Positions 43,754 through 53,039 are shown, counted from the stretch's first letter. The stretch is DNA of 58,363 bases from a bacterium (GCA_024231905.1 JAAEQC010000039.1:1-58363); one strand, 5' to 3'. Program-made: numbers and translations. Notes: generated by a model from the sequence alone, not told the origin.

Positions 43754-45657
43754 CACGAGGCGCTCTGGGCTCGGTTGTGGGCGCGCCGATCCAGGGCCTC
43801 GCGTATGCGCGCCTCCAGACCGTCCGTGTCCAACCCCATACCCGCCAGCAACTCCGTCCGCGTCGCGTGCTCCTGGAACTCGTCCGGGATGCCCACGACC
43901 TCCACCTGGGGACCTTCACCGTCACGGGCGGCCGCCCACTCCAGGACGGACGCTCCGAAGCCGCCACGCACGCTGTTCTCCTCGCAGGTCAGCACCAGGC
44001 GGTGCCGGGACCAAACGTCGGCCAGGGCGTCCTCGTCCAGGGGCTTGACGAATCGCATGTCCACGACCTCGATGCCGAAACCGTCGCCGGCCAAGCGCCG
44101 GGCGGCTTCCACCGCCGGTTGCACCATGGACCCCACCGCGAGCACGCAGGCCTGCGCGCCCTGGAGCAGGGTCTCGCTCGTACCCAGAAGCAACGGCGCC
44201 GGATCCGCATCCATCTCCACGCCGAAACCGGTGCCACGGGGGTACCGCACGGCCACCGGGCCGTCTTCGTGATCCAGGGCGGTCACCATCATGCGGCGCA
44301 GCATGTTCTCGTCCCGGGGCGCCATGACCACCATGCCGGGAACCATGCGCAGGTAGGTGAGGTCGAAGACCCCGTGATGGGTAGGGCCGTCCTCGCCCAC
44401 CACTCCCGCCCGGTCCACGGCGAAGACCACTGGGAGCTTCTGCAAGGCCACGTCGTGTATGACCTGGTCCATGGCCCGCTGCAGGAAGGTCGAGTAGATG
44501 GCCACTACCGGTCGGCGTCCGTCGCAGGCCAGGCCCGCAGCGAAGGTCACCGCGTGCCCCTCGGCGATACCCACGTCGTGGAACCGTTCCGGCCGGCGTT
44601 CGCGCAGGGCCGACATGCCAGTGCCCGAAGGCATGGCCGCGGTGATGCCGTGGATGCGGTCGTCCTTTTCGGCCCGGTCCGCCAGGAACTGTCCGAAGAC
44701 CGACGTGTAGGCCGGCACCTCCGGCTTGACGACCTTGATGCCCTCGGCGCGGTCGAACTTGCCCACGCCGTGGTACTTCTGGCCGTCCTCTTCCGCGAAA
44801 CGGTAGCCCTTGCCCTTGCTCGTGACCACGTGCACGAGGATCGGGCCCTTGAGCCGGCGCACCGCCTTGAGGGTCCTGATCACCAGGGGCAGGTCGTGCC
44901 CGTCGATGGGTCCGTAGTACTTGAAACCCAATTCTTCGAAAAGGATGGTCGGCACCACGAGTTGCTTGAGGCTCTCCTTGATGCGCGATGCCAGCAACTG
45001 CGCCTTGCTCCCCTTGGGCAACTTGCCCAGCACGTCCCACAGGTCCGCCTCGAGACGGTTGTAGTGGCGGCCGCTGGTGATGCGCGTGAGGTACTTGGCG
45101 ATGGCGCCCACGTTGGGCGAGATGCTCATCTTGTTGTCGTTGAGGACTACCGTCAGGTCGGCCTGCAGCTGTCCGGCGTTGTTGAGGCCCTCGAAGCTCA
45201 GGCCGCCGGTGAGAGCGCCGTCGCCCACGATCGCCACCACCGAGTGATCCTCGTCCCGGGCGTCGCGAGCCGCGGCGTAACCCACCGCGGCGCTGATGGC
45301 CGTGCTGGCGTGACCGACCCCGAACATGTCGTGCTCGCTCTCGGTCCGCTTGGGGAATCCCGCCACGCCGCTCTTGCAGCGCAGGGTATGGAAGTCGTCC
45401 CGTCGCCCCGTGAGCAGCTTGTGGCCGTAGGCCTGGTGCCCCACGTCCCAGAGGATCTTGTCCCGCGGCGAATCGAAGACCTTGTGCAGGGCCACCGTCA
45501 ATTCGACGACACCCAGGCTGGCGCCCAGATGACCACCGCTGCTGGCGACGGTGCCGATGATCTCGTCGCGCAATTCCCCGCACAGAGCGGTCAACTGCGT
45601 CTGGTCGAGGTTCTTGAGATCCTCGGGGCCGGCGATGCCGGACAGGAGCGGCTTCAT
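43753..45657 (-). CDS. dxs: 1-deoxy-D-xylulose-5-phosphate synthase
   Basis: A thiamine-diphosphate enzyme condensing pyruvate and glyceraldehyde-3-phosphate, the first step of the MEP isoprenoid pathway. TPP-binding VGDGALTGGLSFEGLNNAG and the histidine-containing SSGGHLGASLGVVELTVAL are present, then the WDVGHQAYGHKLLTGR block. VDRAGVVGEDGPTHHG and the transketolase C-domain follow. ATG 45657 has AAGGACGAG upstream and gives 634 residues, the usual length; the frame extends further upstream without support. It sits with ispA, so isoprenoid precursors and polyprenyl synthesis are co-encoded. Confidence 0.96.
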   Translation of the reverse strand: MKPLLSGIAGPEDLKNLDQTQLTALCGELRDEIIGTVASSGGHLGASLGVVELTVALHKVFDSPRDKILWDVGHQAYGHKLLTGRRDDFHTLRCKSGVAGFPKRTESEHDMFGVGHASTAISAAVGYAAARDARDEDHSVVAIVGDGALTGGLSFEGLNNAGQLQADLTVVLNDNKMSISPNVGAIAKYLTRITSGRHYNRLEADLWDVLGKLPKGSKAQLLASRIKESLKQLVVPTILFEELGFKYYGPIDGHDLPLVIRTLKAVRRLKGPILVHVVTSKGKGYRFAEEDGQKYHGVGKFDRAEGIKVVKPEVPAYTSVFGQFLADRAEKDDRIHGITAAMPSGTGMSALRERRPERFHDVGIAEGHAVTFAAGLACDGRRPVVAIYSTFLQRAMDQVIHDVALQKLPVVFAVDRAGVVGEDGPTHHGVFDLTYLRMVPGMVVMAPRDENMLRRMMVTALDHEDGPVAVRYPRGTGFGVEMDADPAPLLLGTSETLLQGAQACVLAVGSMVQPAVEAARRLAGDGFGIEVVDMRFVKPLDEDALADVWSRHRLVLTCEENSVRGGFGASVLEWAAARDGEGPQVEVVGIPDEFQEHATRTELLAGMGLDTDGLEARIREALDRRAHNRAQSAS

Positions 45658-45789
45658 GGACTCGTCCTTTGCTGCCGTGATCATTCCCAGGGACCCAGTG
45701 GGCGAGACACCGCCGGGCAACGCTCGTAACCGGCCCTGGACGCATGAACGAAGCGCGCCAGAATCCGGTTCCCGGGACAGGGACTAAGC

Positions 45790-46263
45790 TTAATGCCGCG
45801 CGGAAACGAACGCCAGAGCGAATAGGGCGCCGAGGACCAGACCCGTCACCACGTGGAATGGATGATGAGCTCGGGGATCCAGGGCGTCGGCCATGCCGCG
45901 CCGTACCGGCCCGGAGCCGATAGTTCCGGCCAGCAAACGCCAGAGTACGGCCCGCTGCCGGTCGGCCATGTCGCTGAGCTTCACCGTGTCGTGGACGACG
46001 ATGACCGCAAACACCAGGGCGAACGCCGCTTCGGTCGAACGCCAGCCCTCCCGTGCGATGACCGAGACCAGCAAGCAGGACAGCAGGGTCGCCGGCAAGC
46101 TCGGCAAACCGTGACCCTGCGCTGCGATGGCGAATGAAAGCTTCTTTCCTGTAATGGAATACATGACAACTTTGAGAATCTGCGCGAAGACACAGCAAAG
46201 GGCGACGACGGACCATATGGGCCATTCGCCGCTCGCCGGCAGGTTCAGCGGTCCCGCAGCCAC
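45790..46263 (-). CDS. Divergent PAP2-family (DUF212) membrane protein
   Basis: A 157-residue membrane protein of the YuiD/DUF212 divergent PAP2 family. Conserved pieces are AQILKVVMYSITGKK, GLPSLPATLLSCLLVSVIA, VFAVIVVHDTVKLSDMADRQ and HHPFHVVTGLVLGALF. The usual family motif GMPSSHSA is altered to GLPSLPAT, losing the serine-histidine pair. It may therefore lack phosphatase-like activity. The start is GTG 46263, overlapping the ispA end by 19 bases. Its function is unknown; adjacency to ispA and dxs suggests lipid or undecaprenyl metabolism. Confidence 0.75.
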   Translation of the reverse strand: MAAGPLNLPASGEWPIWSVVALCCVFAQILKVVMYSITGKKLSFAIAAQGHGLPSLPATLLSCLLVSVIAREGWRSTEAAFALVFAVIVVHDTVKLSDMADRQRAVLWRLLAGTIGSGPVRRGMADALDPRAHHPFHVVTGLVLGALFALAFVSARH

Positions 46264-47156
46264 ATGATCTCCCCCAGCGCCAGCAAGCGCTCCCGGCCGG
46301 GTCCCGCCGGCAGGGTCGCCGCCAGGCGCCTCAGTCCCCGACGGCCGTCCCGGTGGGCACGGCGCGCCGCCTTGGGCAATCCCTCGATGGCCACCCAGGT
46401 GGCCTTGCCCGCGGTCGCGTCCTTGCCCGCGGTCTTGCCCAGTTGTTCGGACGTGGCCGTGGCGTCCAACACGTCATCGGCGCCCTGAAAAGCCAGCCCG
46501 AGATCCATGCCGGCAGCCGCCACCTCCTTGACCTGCCGCGCATCCGCTCCCGCCAGGAGCGCGCCGCCGGCCACGGCCGCGGAGATCAGGGCCGCCGTCT
46601 TGCCACGATGGATCCGCCGTACCAGGGCCGCGGTCACCTCGGCGCCCTCGGCGTCCAGGTCCTCCTGTTGCCCGCCGACCATGCCGGCCGGCCCCACGGC
46701 CCCTCCCACCAGTTCGACCAACCGGCCGCCCAGGGCTCCGCCCGCCTCGGCGAGCATGACCAGGCCCAGGGCCTGGAGTCCGTCACCGGCGAGGATCGCC
46801 GTGGCTTCGTCGAAGGCCACGTGGCAGGTGGGCCGCCCTCGGCGCAGGACATCGTCATCCATGGCTGGCAGGTCATCGTGGATGAGGGAATAGGTGTGAA
46901 GCATCTCCAGGCCGCAGGCCCCGGTCAAGACCGCCTCGCGGGATACGGGCGGCCGTTCACCGGCCAGGGCATCCCAGCACCACAGCATGAGAACCGGCCG
47001 TAAGCGCTTGCCGCCGGCCAGGACACTGTGTCGCATGGCGTCCCGTAACCGCCGCGGCACGCCGCGCTCGGTGCGCAACCGCCGGCGAAGGGCCGACTCC
47101 ACCGCACGCCGCTCCTGGACCAGTTCTATTTTCAAGCCGCTCTCAGGCACCGTCAC
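46245..47156 (-). CDS. ispA: Polyprenyl (farnesyl/geranylgeranyl) diphosphate synthase
   Basis: A trans-isoprenyl diphosphate synthase of 303 residues. The first aspartate-rich motif is LIHDDLPAMDDDVLRRG (DDXXXXD type), preceded by HSVLAGGKRLRPVL. GQQEDLDAEG, RIHRGKTAALI and the second motif FQGADDVLDATA follow, with lysine-rich GKTAGKDATAGKATW typical of the IspA branch. It likely makes farnesyl diphosphate for undecaprenyl phosphate, quinones and heme A. The start overlaps the folD end by 14 bases; no xseA or xseB lies between, unlike many genomes. Confidence 0.94.
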   Translation of the reverse strand: MTVPESGLKIELVQERRAVESALRRRLRTERGVPRRLRDAMRHSVLAGGKRLRPVLMLWCWDALAGERPPVSREAVLTGACGLEMLHTYSLIHDDLPAMDDDVLRRGRPTCHVAFDEATAILAGDGLQALGLVMLAEAGGALGGRLVELVGGAVGPAGMVGGQQEDLDAEGAEVTAALVRRIHRGKTAALISAAVAGGALLAGADARQVKEVAAAGMDLGLAFQGADDVLDATATSEQLGKTAGKDATAGKATWVAIEGLPKAARRAHRDGRRGLRRLAATLPAGPGRERLLALGEIMWLRDR

Positions 47157-48024
47157 CCTCCCGGGTGCACATGGCTTCCCAGGTGTTCTCCAACAGCATA
47201 GCTATGGTCATGGGTCCGATCCCTCCGGGTACAGGAGTCAGGGCACTGACCCGGCCCTTGACCGCGGCAGCGTCCACGTCGCCCACCAGTCGCGTACCCT
47301 TGGGATGAGTAGGGTCGTCGATTCGGTTGATCCCCACGTCCACCACCACCGCACCTTCGCCCAGGTGGTCCGGCCCCAGGAAGCGCGGCGCGCCCATGGC
47401 GGCCACCACGATGTCAGCCGCAGAGGTGACCGCCGGCAGGTCGCGTGTGCCCGAGTGGCATAGGGTGACGGTGGCGTTGCCGGGATCGGTCTTGAGGGCC
47501 AGGAGCATGGCCAACGGCCGGCCCACGATGACGCTACGGCCCACGATGGCCACGTTGCGGCCCGACACGGGCACGTCGTATTCGGTCAGCAGGCGCAGGA
47601 TGCCCTTGGGCGTGCAGGGGACGAAACGCGGGTTGCCGGCCATGAGGCGACCCAGGTTCTCCGGGTGGAAGCCGTCCACGTCCTTGGCCGGATCCACCGC
47701 CAGCAGCACCTGTTCCTCGTCCAGGCTCTTGGGCAGGGGCAGTTGGACCAGGATGCCGTCGATGGCGGCGTCCGCGTTGAGCCGGGCGATGAGGTCCAGG
47801 AGTTCCTCCTGTTTCGTCGTGGCGGGCAGGCGATGGGTCACGTGGTGGAAGCCCACCTCGTCGCACCCCTTCTCCTTGTGCTTGACGTACACGGCCGAGG
47901 CCGCGTCGTCACCCACGAGCACCACTGCCAGACCCGGCGGTCTGGGGGCCGCGTCGACCTTCTGTTTCAACTCGGCGAAGACCGCGTCCCGGACCGGTTT
48001 CCCCTTCAGCAGGCGAGTCTCCAT
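47143..48024 (-). CDS. folD: Methylenetetrahydrofolate dehydrogenase/cyclohydrolase FolD
   Basis: A bifunctional folate C1 enzyme interconverting methylene-, methenyl- and formyl-tetrahydrofolate with NADP. Conserved segments are LAVVLVGDDAASAVYVKHKEK with the catalytic lysine, and DGILVQLPLPKSLDEEQVL. PAKDVDGFHPENLGRL and the Rossmann motif VAIVGRSVIVGRPLAMLL follow, then LTPVPGGIGPMTIAMLLENT. ATG 48024 has GGGAGG upstream. The length of 293 residues is typical. Confidence 0.96.
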   Translation of the reverse strand: METRLLKGKPVRDAVFAELKQKVDAAPRPPGLAVVLVGDDAASAVYVKHKEKGCDEVGFHHVTHRLPATTKQEELLDLIARLNADAAIDGILVQLPLPKSLDEEQVLLAVDPAKDVDGFHPENLGRLMAGNPRFVPCTPKGILRLLTEYDVPVSGRNVAIVGRSVIVGRPLAMLLALKTDPGNATVTLCHSGTRDLPAVTSAADIVVAAMGAPRFLGPDHLGEGAVVVDVGINRIDDPTHPKGTRLVGDVDAAAVKGRVSALTPVPGGIGPMTIAMLLENTWEAMCTREGDGA

Positions 48025-48071
48025 GCCGCACCTCCCCACGCTTCCCGGCGGAGCCGGGCTTCGTCTTCGAA

Positions 48072-49634
48072 CTACTTGGCGATGGCCGTGGCCCGCGTCT
48101 CACGTATGACCATGACCTTGATCTGTCCCGGGTATTCCAACTCGCCCTCGATGCGCCGACTGACCTCTTCGGCCAGCAGGGCCGCGTCCGCGTCGGAGAC
48201 CTTGTCATGGTTGACCAGGATACGGACCTCGCGGCCGGCCTGGATGGCGTAGGACTTGTCCACGCCGTCGAAGCTGTCAGCGATCTGCTCCAGGTTCCCC
48301 AGCCGCTGCACGTACGAATCGAGGCTTTCCCGCCGGGCGCCGGGACGGGAGGCCGAAACCGCGTCCGCCGCCGCCGTGATGAAGGTGTAGGGAGTCGTCG
48401 GCTCCACGTCCTGGTGATGCCCACCCACGGCATTGCACACCGTGGCGTCCTCGCCGAACTTCTTGCATATGCGGGCGCCGATGACCGCGTGGGGACCGTC
48501 CACCTCGTGGTCGGCCGCCTTGCCGATGTCGTGGAAGAAACCGCAGCGTCGGGCCAGCCGCGGGTCCAGGCCCAGCTCGCTGGCCACGACGGCCGATACG
48601 GCCGCCACCTCCTCCGAATGTTTCAGAAGATTCTGGCCGTAGCTCGTCCGGTAGCTGAGCCGCCCGATGTAGGGATGGAGTTCCGGCGCCACGCCCTGCA
48701 GACCCAGGTCGAGACAGGCCTGCTCGCCGATCTCGCGGATCCGTTCGCGCATCTCCGCTTCGGTCTTGCGGACCACTTCCTCAATGCGACCAGGGTGGAT
48801 GCGCCCGTCGCGCACGAGGATCTCCAGGGATTGGCGGGCCACCTCGCGCCGCACCGGATCGAATCCGGACACGATGACGGCGCCCGGGGTGTCGTCGATG
48901 ATGACGTCGATACCCGTGGCCAGTTCGAAGGCCCGGATGTTGCGGCCTTCACGGCCGATGATCCGGCCCTTCATCTCGTCGCCGGGCAGATCGACGACCG
49001 AAACCGTGCTCTCGGCCACGTGCTCCGAGGCGTACCGCTGCACGGCCAGGCTGATGACCTTCATGGCCTCCCGGCGGGAACTCCGCTCCGCCTCCTCGCG
49101 CACCTGCTGCACGCTCTTGGCGGCAGACAGGCGGGCCTGGTCGACCATTTCCCGCATGAGCTCCTCCTTGGCGTGCTCCGCGGACATGCCCGACACCTCC
49201 TCCAGACGGCGGCGCTGCTGGGCCACGGCGGCGGCGGTCTCCCGCTCGCAGGCCGCGATCTCTTCCTGCCGCTCCCTGAGCGACGTGTCCAGCCGGTCGA
49301 GCCGCTCCTCCTTTTGGCCGATGAATTCCAGTTTCTTGTCGAGATTGTCTTCCCGCTGCCCCAGGGTCTCCTGACGGCGACGGTGCTCGCGCCGGACCTC
49401 CGCGGTCTCCCTGTCGAAGACTTCACGCGCCGCGATCTCCTTCTCCTTGGCCTTGATTTCCGCCGACTTGACGATGTCCTCCGCCTCGCGGCGGGCGTCG
49501 TGTACGATGCGGTCACCCAGGAGCCGGCCCTCGGCGGCGCGCCGCTTGTCCAGCAGTCGCGTCACCCACCAGCCCGCGAGATAAAAAAAGACCGCGGCAG
49601 CCAGGACGTAGACGTACGCCGGTACCTGCGGCAT
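48072..49634 (-). CDS. rny: Ribonuclease Y
   Basis: A membrane-anchored endoribonuclease that starts mRNA decay. The N-terminal helix YVYVLAAAVFFYLAGWWV is followed by a long coiled coil (about 30-200, rich in Glu/Arg/Lys). A KH domain has GRIIGREGRNIRAFE, where GREG is the KH loop. The HD domain has LKHSEEVA and FFHDIGKAADHE, and GHHQD completes the metal site. The C-terminus ends with PGQIKVMVIRETRA. The length of 520 residues is standard. It lies downstream of zapA and a probable structured RNA. Confidence 0.96.
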   Translation of the reverse strand: MPQVPAYVYVLAAAVFFYLAGWWVTRLLDKRRAAEGRLLGDRIVHDARREAEDIVKSAEIKAKEKEIAAREVFDRETAEVRREHRRRQETLGQREDNLDKKLEFIGQKEERLDRLDTSLRERQEEIAACERETAAAVAQQRRRLEEVSGMSAEHAKEELMREMVDQARLSAAKSVQQVREEAERSSRREAMKVISLAVQRYASEHVAESTVSVVDLPGDEMKGRIIGREGRNIRAFELATGIDVIIDDTPGAVIVSGFDPVRREVARQSLEILVRDGRIHPGRIEEVVRKTEAEMRERIREIGEQACLDLGLQGVAPELHPYIGRLSYRTSYGQNLLKHSEEVAAVSAVVASELGLDPRLARRCGFFHDIGKAADHEVDGPHAVIGARICKKFGEDATVCNAVGGHHQDVEPTTPYTFITAAADAVSASRPGARRESLDSYVQRLGNLEQIADSFDGVDKSYAIQAGREVRILVNHDKVSDADAALLAEEVSRRIEGELEYPGQIKVMVIRETRATAIAK

Positions 49635-49712
49635 GACTTCTCCCTTTCGTTCTATGGGAGGCGAAGAGGCGGTTCGAGGCGGGATGGTGACGGGAGGCCC
49701 CGCCCGGTCGTT

Positions 49713-49848
49713 CGTGTCGGAAGCAACTGAACCGAGTTGCTCCAGGTGGGTCTCCTGCTCCGACCTTCGGTCTTCCCCGAGGGGCGTGGCTTTGGGTCGC
49801 AGACTTCGGAGTCCCGATCGTGAAGTGTTGGCTCACTTGTACGACACG
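49713..49848 (-). ncRNA. Putative structured RNA between zapA and rny (6S RNA candidate)
   Basis: Directly after the zapA stop the minus strand has CGTGTCG (49848-49842), which pairs perfectly with CGACACG (49719-49713), closing a 136-base region. Inside it are several hairpins. The clearest are AAGTG/CACTT, GACT/AGTC, CCCC/GGGG, GACC/GGTC (GAA loop), CAGG/CCTG and a perfect GCAACT/AGTTGC. No coding frame fits. 6S RNA (ssrS) often lies next to zapA and in this gene order, which is the main reason for the suggestion. The canonical rod with a central bubble was not demonstrated; it could equally be an rny leader or another RNA. The rest of the gap (49635-49712) has no clear element. Confidence 0.4.
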
Positions 49849-50178
49849 TCACGTGCCGGGCAGGGATTCACCTCCGTCTTCGCAGTTCGGATCATCGCCG
49901 ACTTCCCGGGCCAGGAGGAGGGCCAGCTGCACCGATTGGTCGTCGACGCTGGCCATGTTTTCCAGGCGTTTCTGCTGCTCCCTGAAGAGTTCATCGGCAA
50001 TGTTCACGGCCGCCAGGATGGCGACCTTGGCGGTTGACGCCACGGCGGAACTCTTGGCGACCTCGCTCATGCGCCCGTCGACGAAGTCCGCTACCCTCTT
50101 CACGTAATCCGGATCGGCGTCGCCCCTGAGGGTATACTCCCGTCCGAAGATCGTGACCGTGACGCTCTCTGTATCCAC
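49849..50178 (-). CDS. zapA: Cell division protein ZapA
   Basis: A small FtsZ-ring stabiliser of 109 residues. The N-terminal globular part has VTIFGREYTLRGDADPDYVKRVADFVDGRM, the standard ZapA signature. A long helix then forms the dimer coiled coil (KVAILAAVNIADELFREQQK). The start is GTG 50178. It follows the ZapB-like gene and precedes a probable structured RNA and rny, a frequent bacterial order. Confidence 0.9.
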   Translation of the reverse strand: MDTESVTVTIFGREYTLRGDADPDYVKRVADFVDGRMSEVAKSSAVASTAKVAILAAVNIADELFREQQKRLENMASVDDQSVQLALLLAREVGDDPNCEDGGESLPGT

Positions 50179-50257
50179 CTGGACCGCTTCCGTTGCGAGA
50201 CGGTGTGTGCCCGTGCCCCCGGCCGGGCGGCCTTCGCGGCCGTCCCACCGGGCTCCA

Positions 50258-50527
50258 TCAACCGAGGGCTTCCAGCTGCTCCAGAAGGCCCCCGACCTTG
50301 TCCTCGATTTCCTTCCTCTTCACCTCGTACATCTCGACGTCCGCGGCGGAATGCCGGGCCTCGTCGAGTTCAACCTTCAGCCTGTCATTATCGTCCTGCA
50401 GCTCCTGCACGCCGGCTTCCAGTTCCGTGCAGCGGCCGCCGAGGCGTTCATTCTCTTCCCTGAGTTCCTTGATGAGGTCCACGGCCGCCAGGACCTTGGC
50501 CTCCAACGCGTTGAGATTGCTGTCCAT
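50258..50527 (-). CDS. zapB: ZapB-like coiled-coil protein
   Basis: An 89-residue protein that is almost entirely coiled coil, with heptad-like spacing of Leu/Val among Glu, Arg and Lys (ALEAKVLAAVDLIKELREEN, then LEAGVQELQDDNDRLKVEL). This matches ZapB, which binds ZapA and bundles FtsZ. ATG 50527 has GAAGAGGG upstream. It sits between pheT and zapA, which supports the name; coiled-coil sequence alone is not specific. Confidence 0.7.
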   Translation of the reverse strand: MDSNLNALEAKVLAAVDLIKELREENERLGGRCTELEAGVQELQDDNDRLKVELDEARHSAADVEMYEVKRKEIEDKVGGLLEQLEALG

Positions 50528-50576
50528 CCGTGTTGCCCTCTTCCTCGCGCTCCGGTTCGGCTGCGCCGGCCCCGGG

Positions 50577-53039
50577 CTAATCCTGGGCGCGGTGCTCGAT
50601 GCCCAATTCGTCGACCAGGGCCGTCACCAACCTGGCGATGGCTCCATCGACCGACTTGCCTTTGAGGTTACCTTTGTCGGACCGGAACTTCAAGCGAATT
50701 CCCAAGGCCCCGTGGCCCTCCGGAATGCCCTTGCCGCGATAAATATCAAAGAGTTCCACCGACTCCAGATAGGGGCCCGAGTTCTTCCGCACGACCGTTT
50801 CCACCTGCCCGTAGGCCACTTGGTCCGGTACGAGCAGGGACAGGTCCCTTTTCACGGCCGGGTATCGTCCGAACGCATTGAATCTCATGGGTTTCGGTGT
50901 CAGGTCCAGCCCGTCGAGCCGGATCTCCGCCACGGCGATGGCCTTGTCCACGTCGAAGGCCCCGGCCACCGCCGGCGCCACGCGTCCGGCCGTGCCGACC
51001 ACCGTGCCGTTTCCATCCAGGACACGCCATTGTCCCCCAGGCTGCAACCAGATCTCTTCGCCGCCCACATCGAGAGTGATACCAAGACGCAAGTGCCTGG
51101 CCAGTCCCTCGATAGTACCCTTCAGTTCGAGCATATCCTGAGGAACGCCGCCGCGTCCCTCGCCGCCGTGGCCCGCCACGCCGATCTGCAGGAACAGCGG
51201 CTCTTCCGGCAAGAGGAGGTCGTCCTCCCGCTGGGGATCCTGTCGCTTGGCCCCCGCCGGCCGGAACGTTCGCGCGATCTGGAACAGTCGCAGCGGTGTC
51301 TCGGCGCCGGAATTGAGGTTCCGCCGGACCACTTCCAGCAGGGACGGCAGCAGACAGGTGCGCAGGGTCGTATCGCCACCGTGGCGCGGATTGATCACCG
51401 AAAGGGCGGGGCGGCGCGGATCGTCCTCGGCCAGACCGAGGGCGTCGGCATCCCCGGCGGCCTGGAAGCTCGACGTGACCATCTCGTGGTGACCGATGGC
51501 CGCCACCCAGGCGCGAATCTTCCCCAGCACCGTCTCCCGCGGGTCGCGCAGCCCCTCGCCGGTGGCCCGGAAGCCACCTTCGACTGCCATCTGATCGAAG
51601 CCGTGGGCGCGGGCCAGTTCCTCGATGAGATCCACCTCATGGTGGACATCCCGACGGAAGGTCGGCACCTCGACCATCATGTTCACGGCGTTGGGCGTGC
51701 TGGAGGCCGGATTGCCCATGGGCTGTACCTTCAGGCCCAGGGATTGGAGCATTTGCGCCGCTTCGTCCGTGCCGATCTCCGAGCCCAGCAGACGATTCAC
51801 CTGCCAGATACGCAGGGGAACGGCCTCCGGGGGGCGGCGATCCGGATCATAGCGGTCAGCCCAGTCGGGCACGATGTGGGCGCCGGTCAGATCCTGGAAG
51901 AGGTGGAGCCCTCGGTGGGCGGCCCGTTCGACCATGTCCCAGTCGGCGCCCCGTTCGAAGCGGTAGCTGGCGTCGCTGATCAGGCCCATGCCGCGACTGG
52001 TGGCCCGCACCAGCCCGGGTGCGAAGTACGCGCTCTCCAGGAGAATCTCCGTGGTCTCCTCGCCCACCTCGCTGTTGGCCAGGCCCATGACGCCGGCCAG
52101 GCCCACCGGACCGCGCTCGTCGCAGATCAGCAGTGTGTCCGGATCGATCTCGCGCTCCTGCTCGTCCAGGGTCACGAGCTTGGCCGCCGCACCGGACCGT
52201 TTGACGGTGATGGTGCCGCCGGAGAGCTTGGCCCGGTCGAAGGCGTGCATGGGCTGGCCCAGCTCGAGCATGACGTAGTTGGCGATGTCCACCACGTTGT
52301 TGATGGGACGGCTGCCCACGGCCCGCAGACGGTTCTGCATCCAGTCCGGCGAAGGGCCGAGCTTCACGTCGACGGCGCCGAACGCCATGTAGCGCGGGCA
52401 GTCGGCGTAGTCGTCGATCTTCACCTTCATGCCCAGAGACTCGCCGCTTTGCTGGCTGTTCCACACCGGCGGCATGGAGACCTTGACGCCGTAGATGGCC
52501 GCCACTTCCCGGGCCACCCCCACGTGGCTTAACCAGTCGGGCCGGTTGGGCGTGACCTCGATGTCGAGCACCGAGTCCGAGTAGCCGTAGAGTTCGTCCG
52601 CCGGCGTGCCCGGCGGCAGATCCGTGTCCAACTCCACGATACCCGAGCCGTCGCTGCCCAGCTCGAGTTCGGTGGCGGAACAGATCATGCCCAGGCTCTC
52701 GAGCCCGCGGATCTTGGTCTTCTTCAGCTTGAAGTCGCCGGGGAGCACGGCCCCCACCCGGGCGAAAAGGACCGTCAGTCCCTCGCGGACGTTGGGCGCC
52801 CCGCACACGACCTGCACCGGAGCGCCGCTGCCGTCGTCCACCTTGCACAGGCTGAGACGGTCCGCATTGGGATGCTGTTCGCGCTCGAGGACGCGTGCCA
52901 CCACCACACCTGGGAAGGTCGTTTCGAACTTCTCGATGGCTTCCACGTTCAGCCCCGCGGACGTGAGCTTGGCCGCCAGCTCCGCGGGTTCGTCGTCCCA
53001 GGTCACGTACTCGGCGAGCCAGTCCAGGCTGATCTTCAA
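50577..53039 (-). CDS. pheT: Phenylalanyl-tRNA synthetase beta subunit
   Basis: The beta chain of the heterotetrameric PheRS. The N-terminal segment KISLDWLAEYV starts the B1 domain. A tRNA-binding OB fold spans about 40-150 (VVVARVLEREQHPNADRLSLCKVDDG). B3/B4 editing, B5 (EAVPLRIWQVNRLLGSEIG), a pseudo-catalytic domain and a C-terminal FDX-ACB domain (FNAFGRYPAVKRDLSLLV) follow. The start is TTG 53039: GAGGTG lies upstream and TTG overlaps the pheS stop (TTGA), giving 820 residues. The frame continues upstream through pheS without a plausible start. Confidence 0.95.
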   Translation of the reverse strand: MKISLDWLAEYVTWDDEPAELAAKLTSAGLNVEAIEKFETTFPGVVVARVLEREQHPNADRLSLCKVDDGSGAPVQVVCGAPNVREGLTVLFARVGAVLPGDFKLKKTKIRGLESLGMICSATELELGSDGSGIVELDTDLPPGTPADELYGYSDSVLDIEVTPNRPDWLSHVGVAREVAAIYGVKVSMPPVWNSQQSGESLGMKVKIDDYADCPRYMAFGAVDVKLGPSPDWMQNRLRAVGSRPINNVVDIANYVMLELGQPMHAFDRAKLSGGTITVKRSGAAAKLVTLDEQEREIDPDTLLICDERGPVGLAGVMGLANSEVGEETTEILLESAYFAPGLVRATSRGMGLISDASYRFERGADWDMVERAAHRGLHLFQDLTGAHIVPDWADRYDPDRRPPEAVPLRIWQVNRLLGSEIGTDEAAQMLQSLGLKVQPMGNPASSTPNAVNMMVEVPTFRRDVHHEVDLIEELARAHGFDQMAVEGGFRATGEGLRDPRETVLGKIRAWVAAIGHHEMVTSSFQAAGDADALGLAEDDPRRPALSVINPRHGGDTTLRTCLLPSLLEVVRRNLNSGAETPLRLFQIARTFRPAGAKRQDPQREDDLLLPEEPLFLQIGVAGHGGEGRGGVPQDMLELKGTIEGLARHLRLGITLDVGGEEIWLQPGGQWRVLDGNGTVVGTAGRVAPAVAGAFDVDKAIAVAEIRLDGLDLTPKPMRFNAFGRYPAVKRDLSLLVPDQVAYGQVETVVRKNSGPYLESVELFDIYRGKGIPEGHGALGIRLKFRSDKGNLKGKSVDGAIARLVTALVDELGIEHRAQD

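Noticed and set aside
43777..45729. 650-codon plus-strand open frame over dxs
   Set aside because: Antisense shadow of Dxs with no recognisable domain.
49635..49848. Signal recognition particle RNA instead of 6S RNA
   Set aside because: The GGAAGG/GGUCAGGUC-type SRP core was not found, and the hairpin layout differs.
50193..52532. 779-codon plus-strand open frame over pheT
   Set aside because: Antisense to an unambiguous PheT; sequence is rich in His, Arg, Gly and Gln with no family signature.
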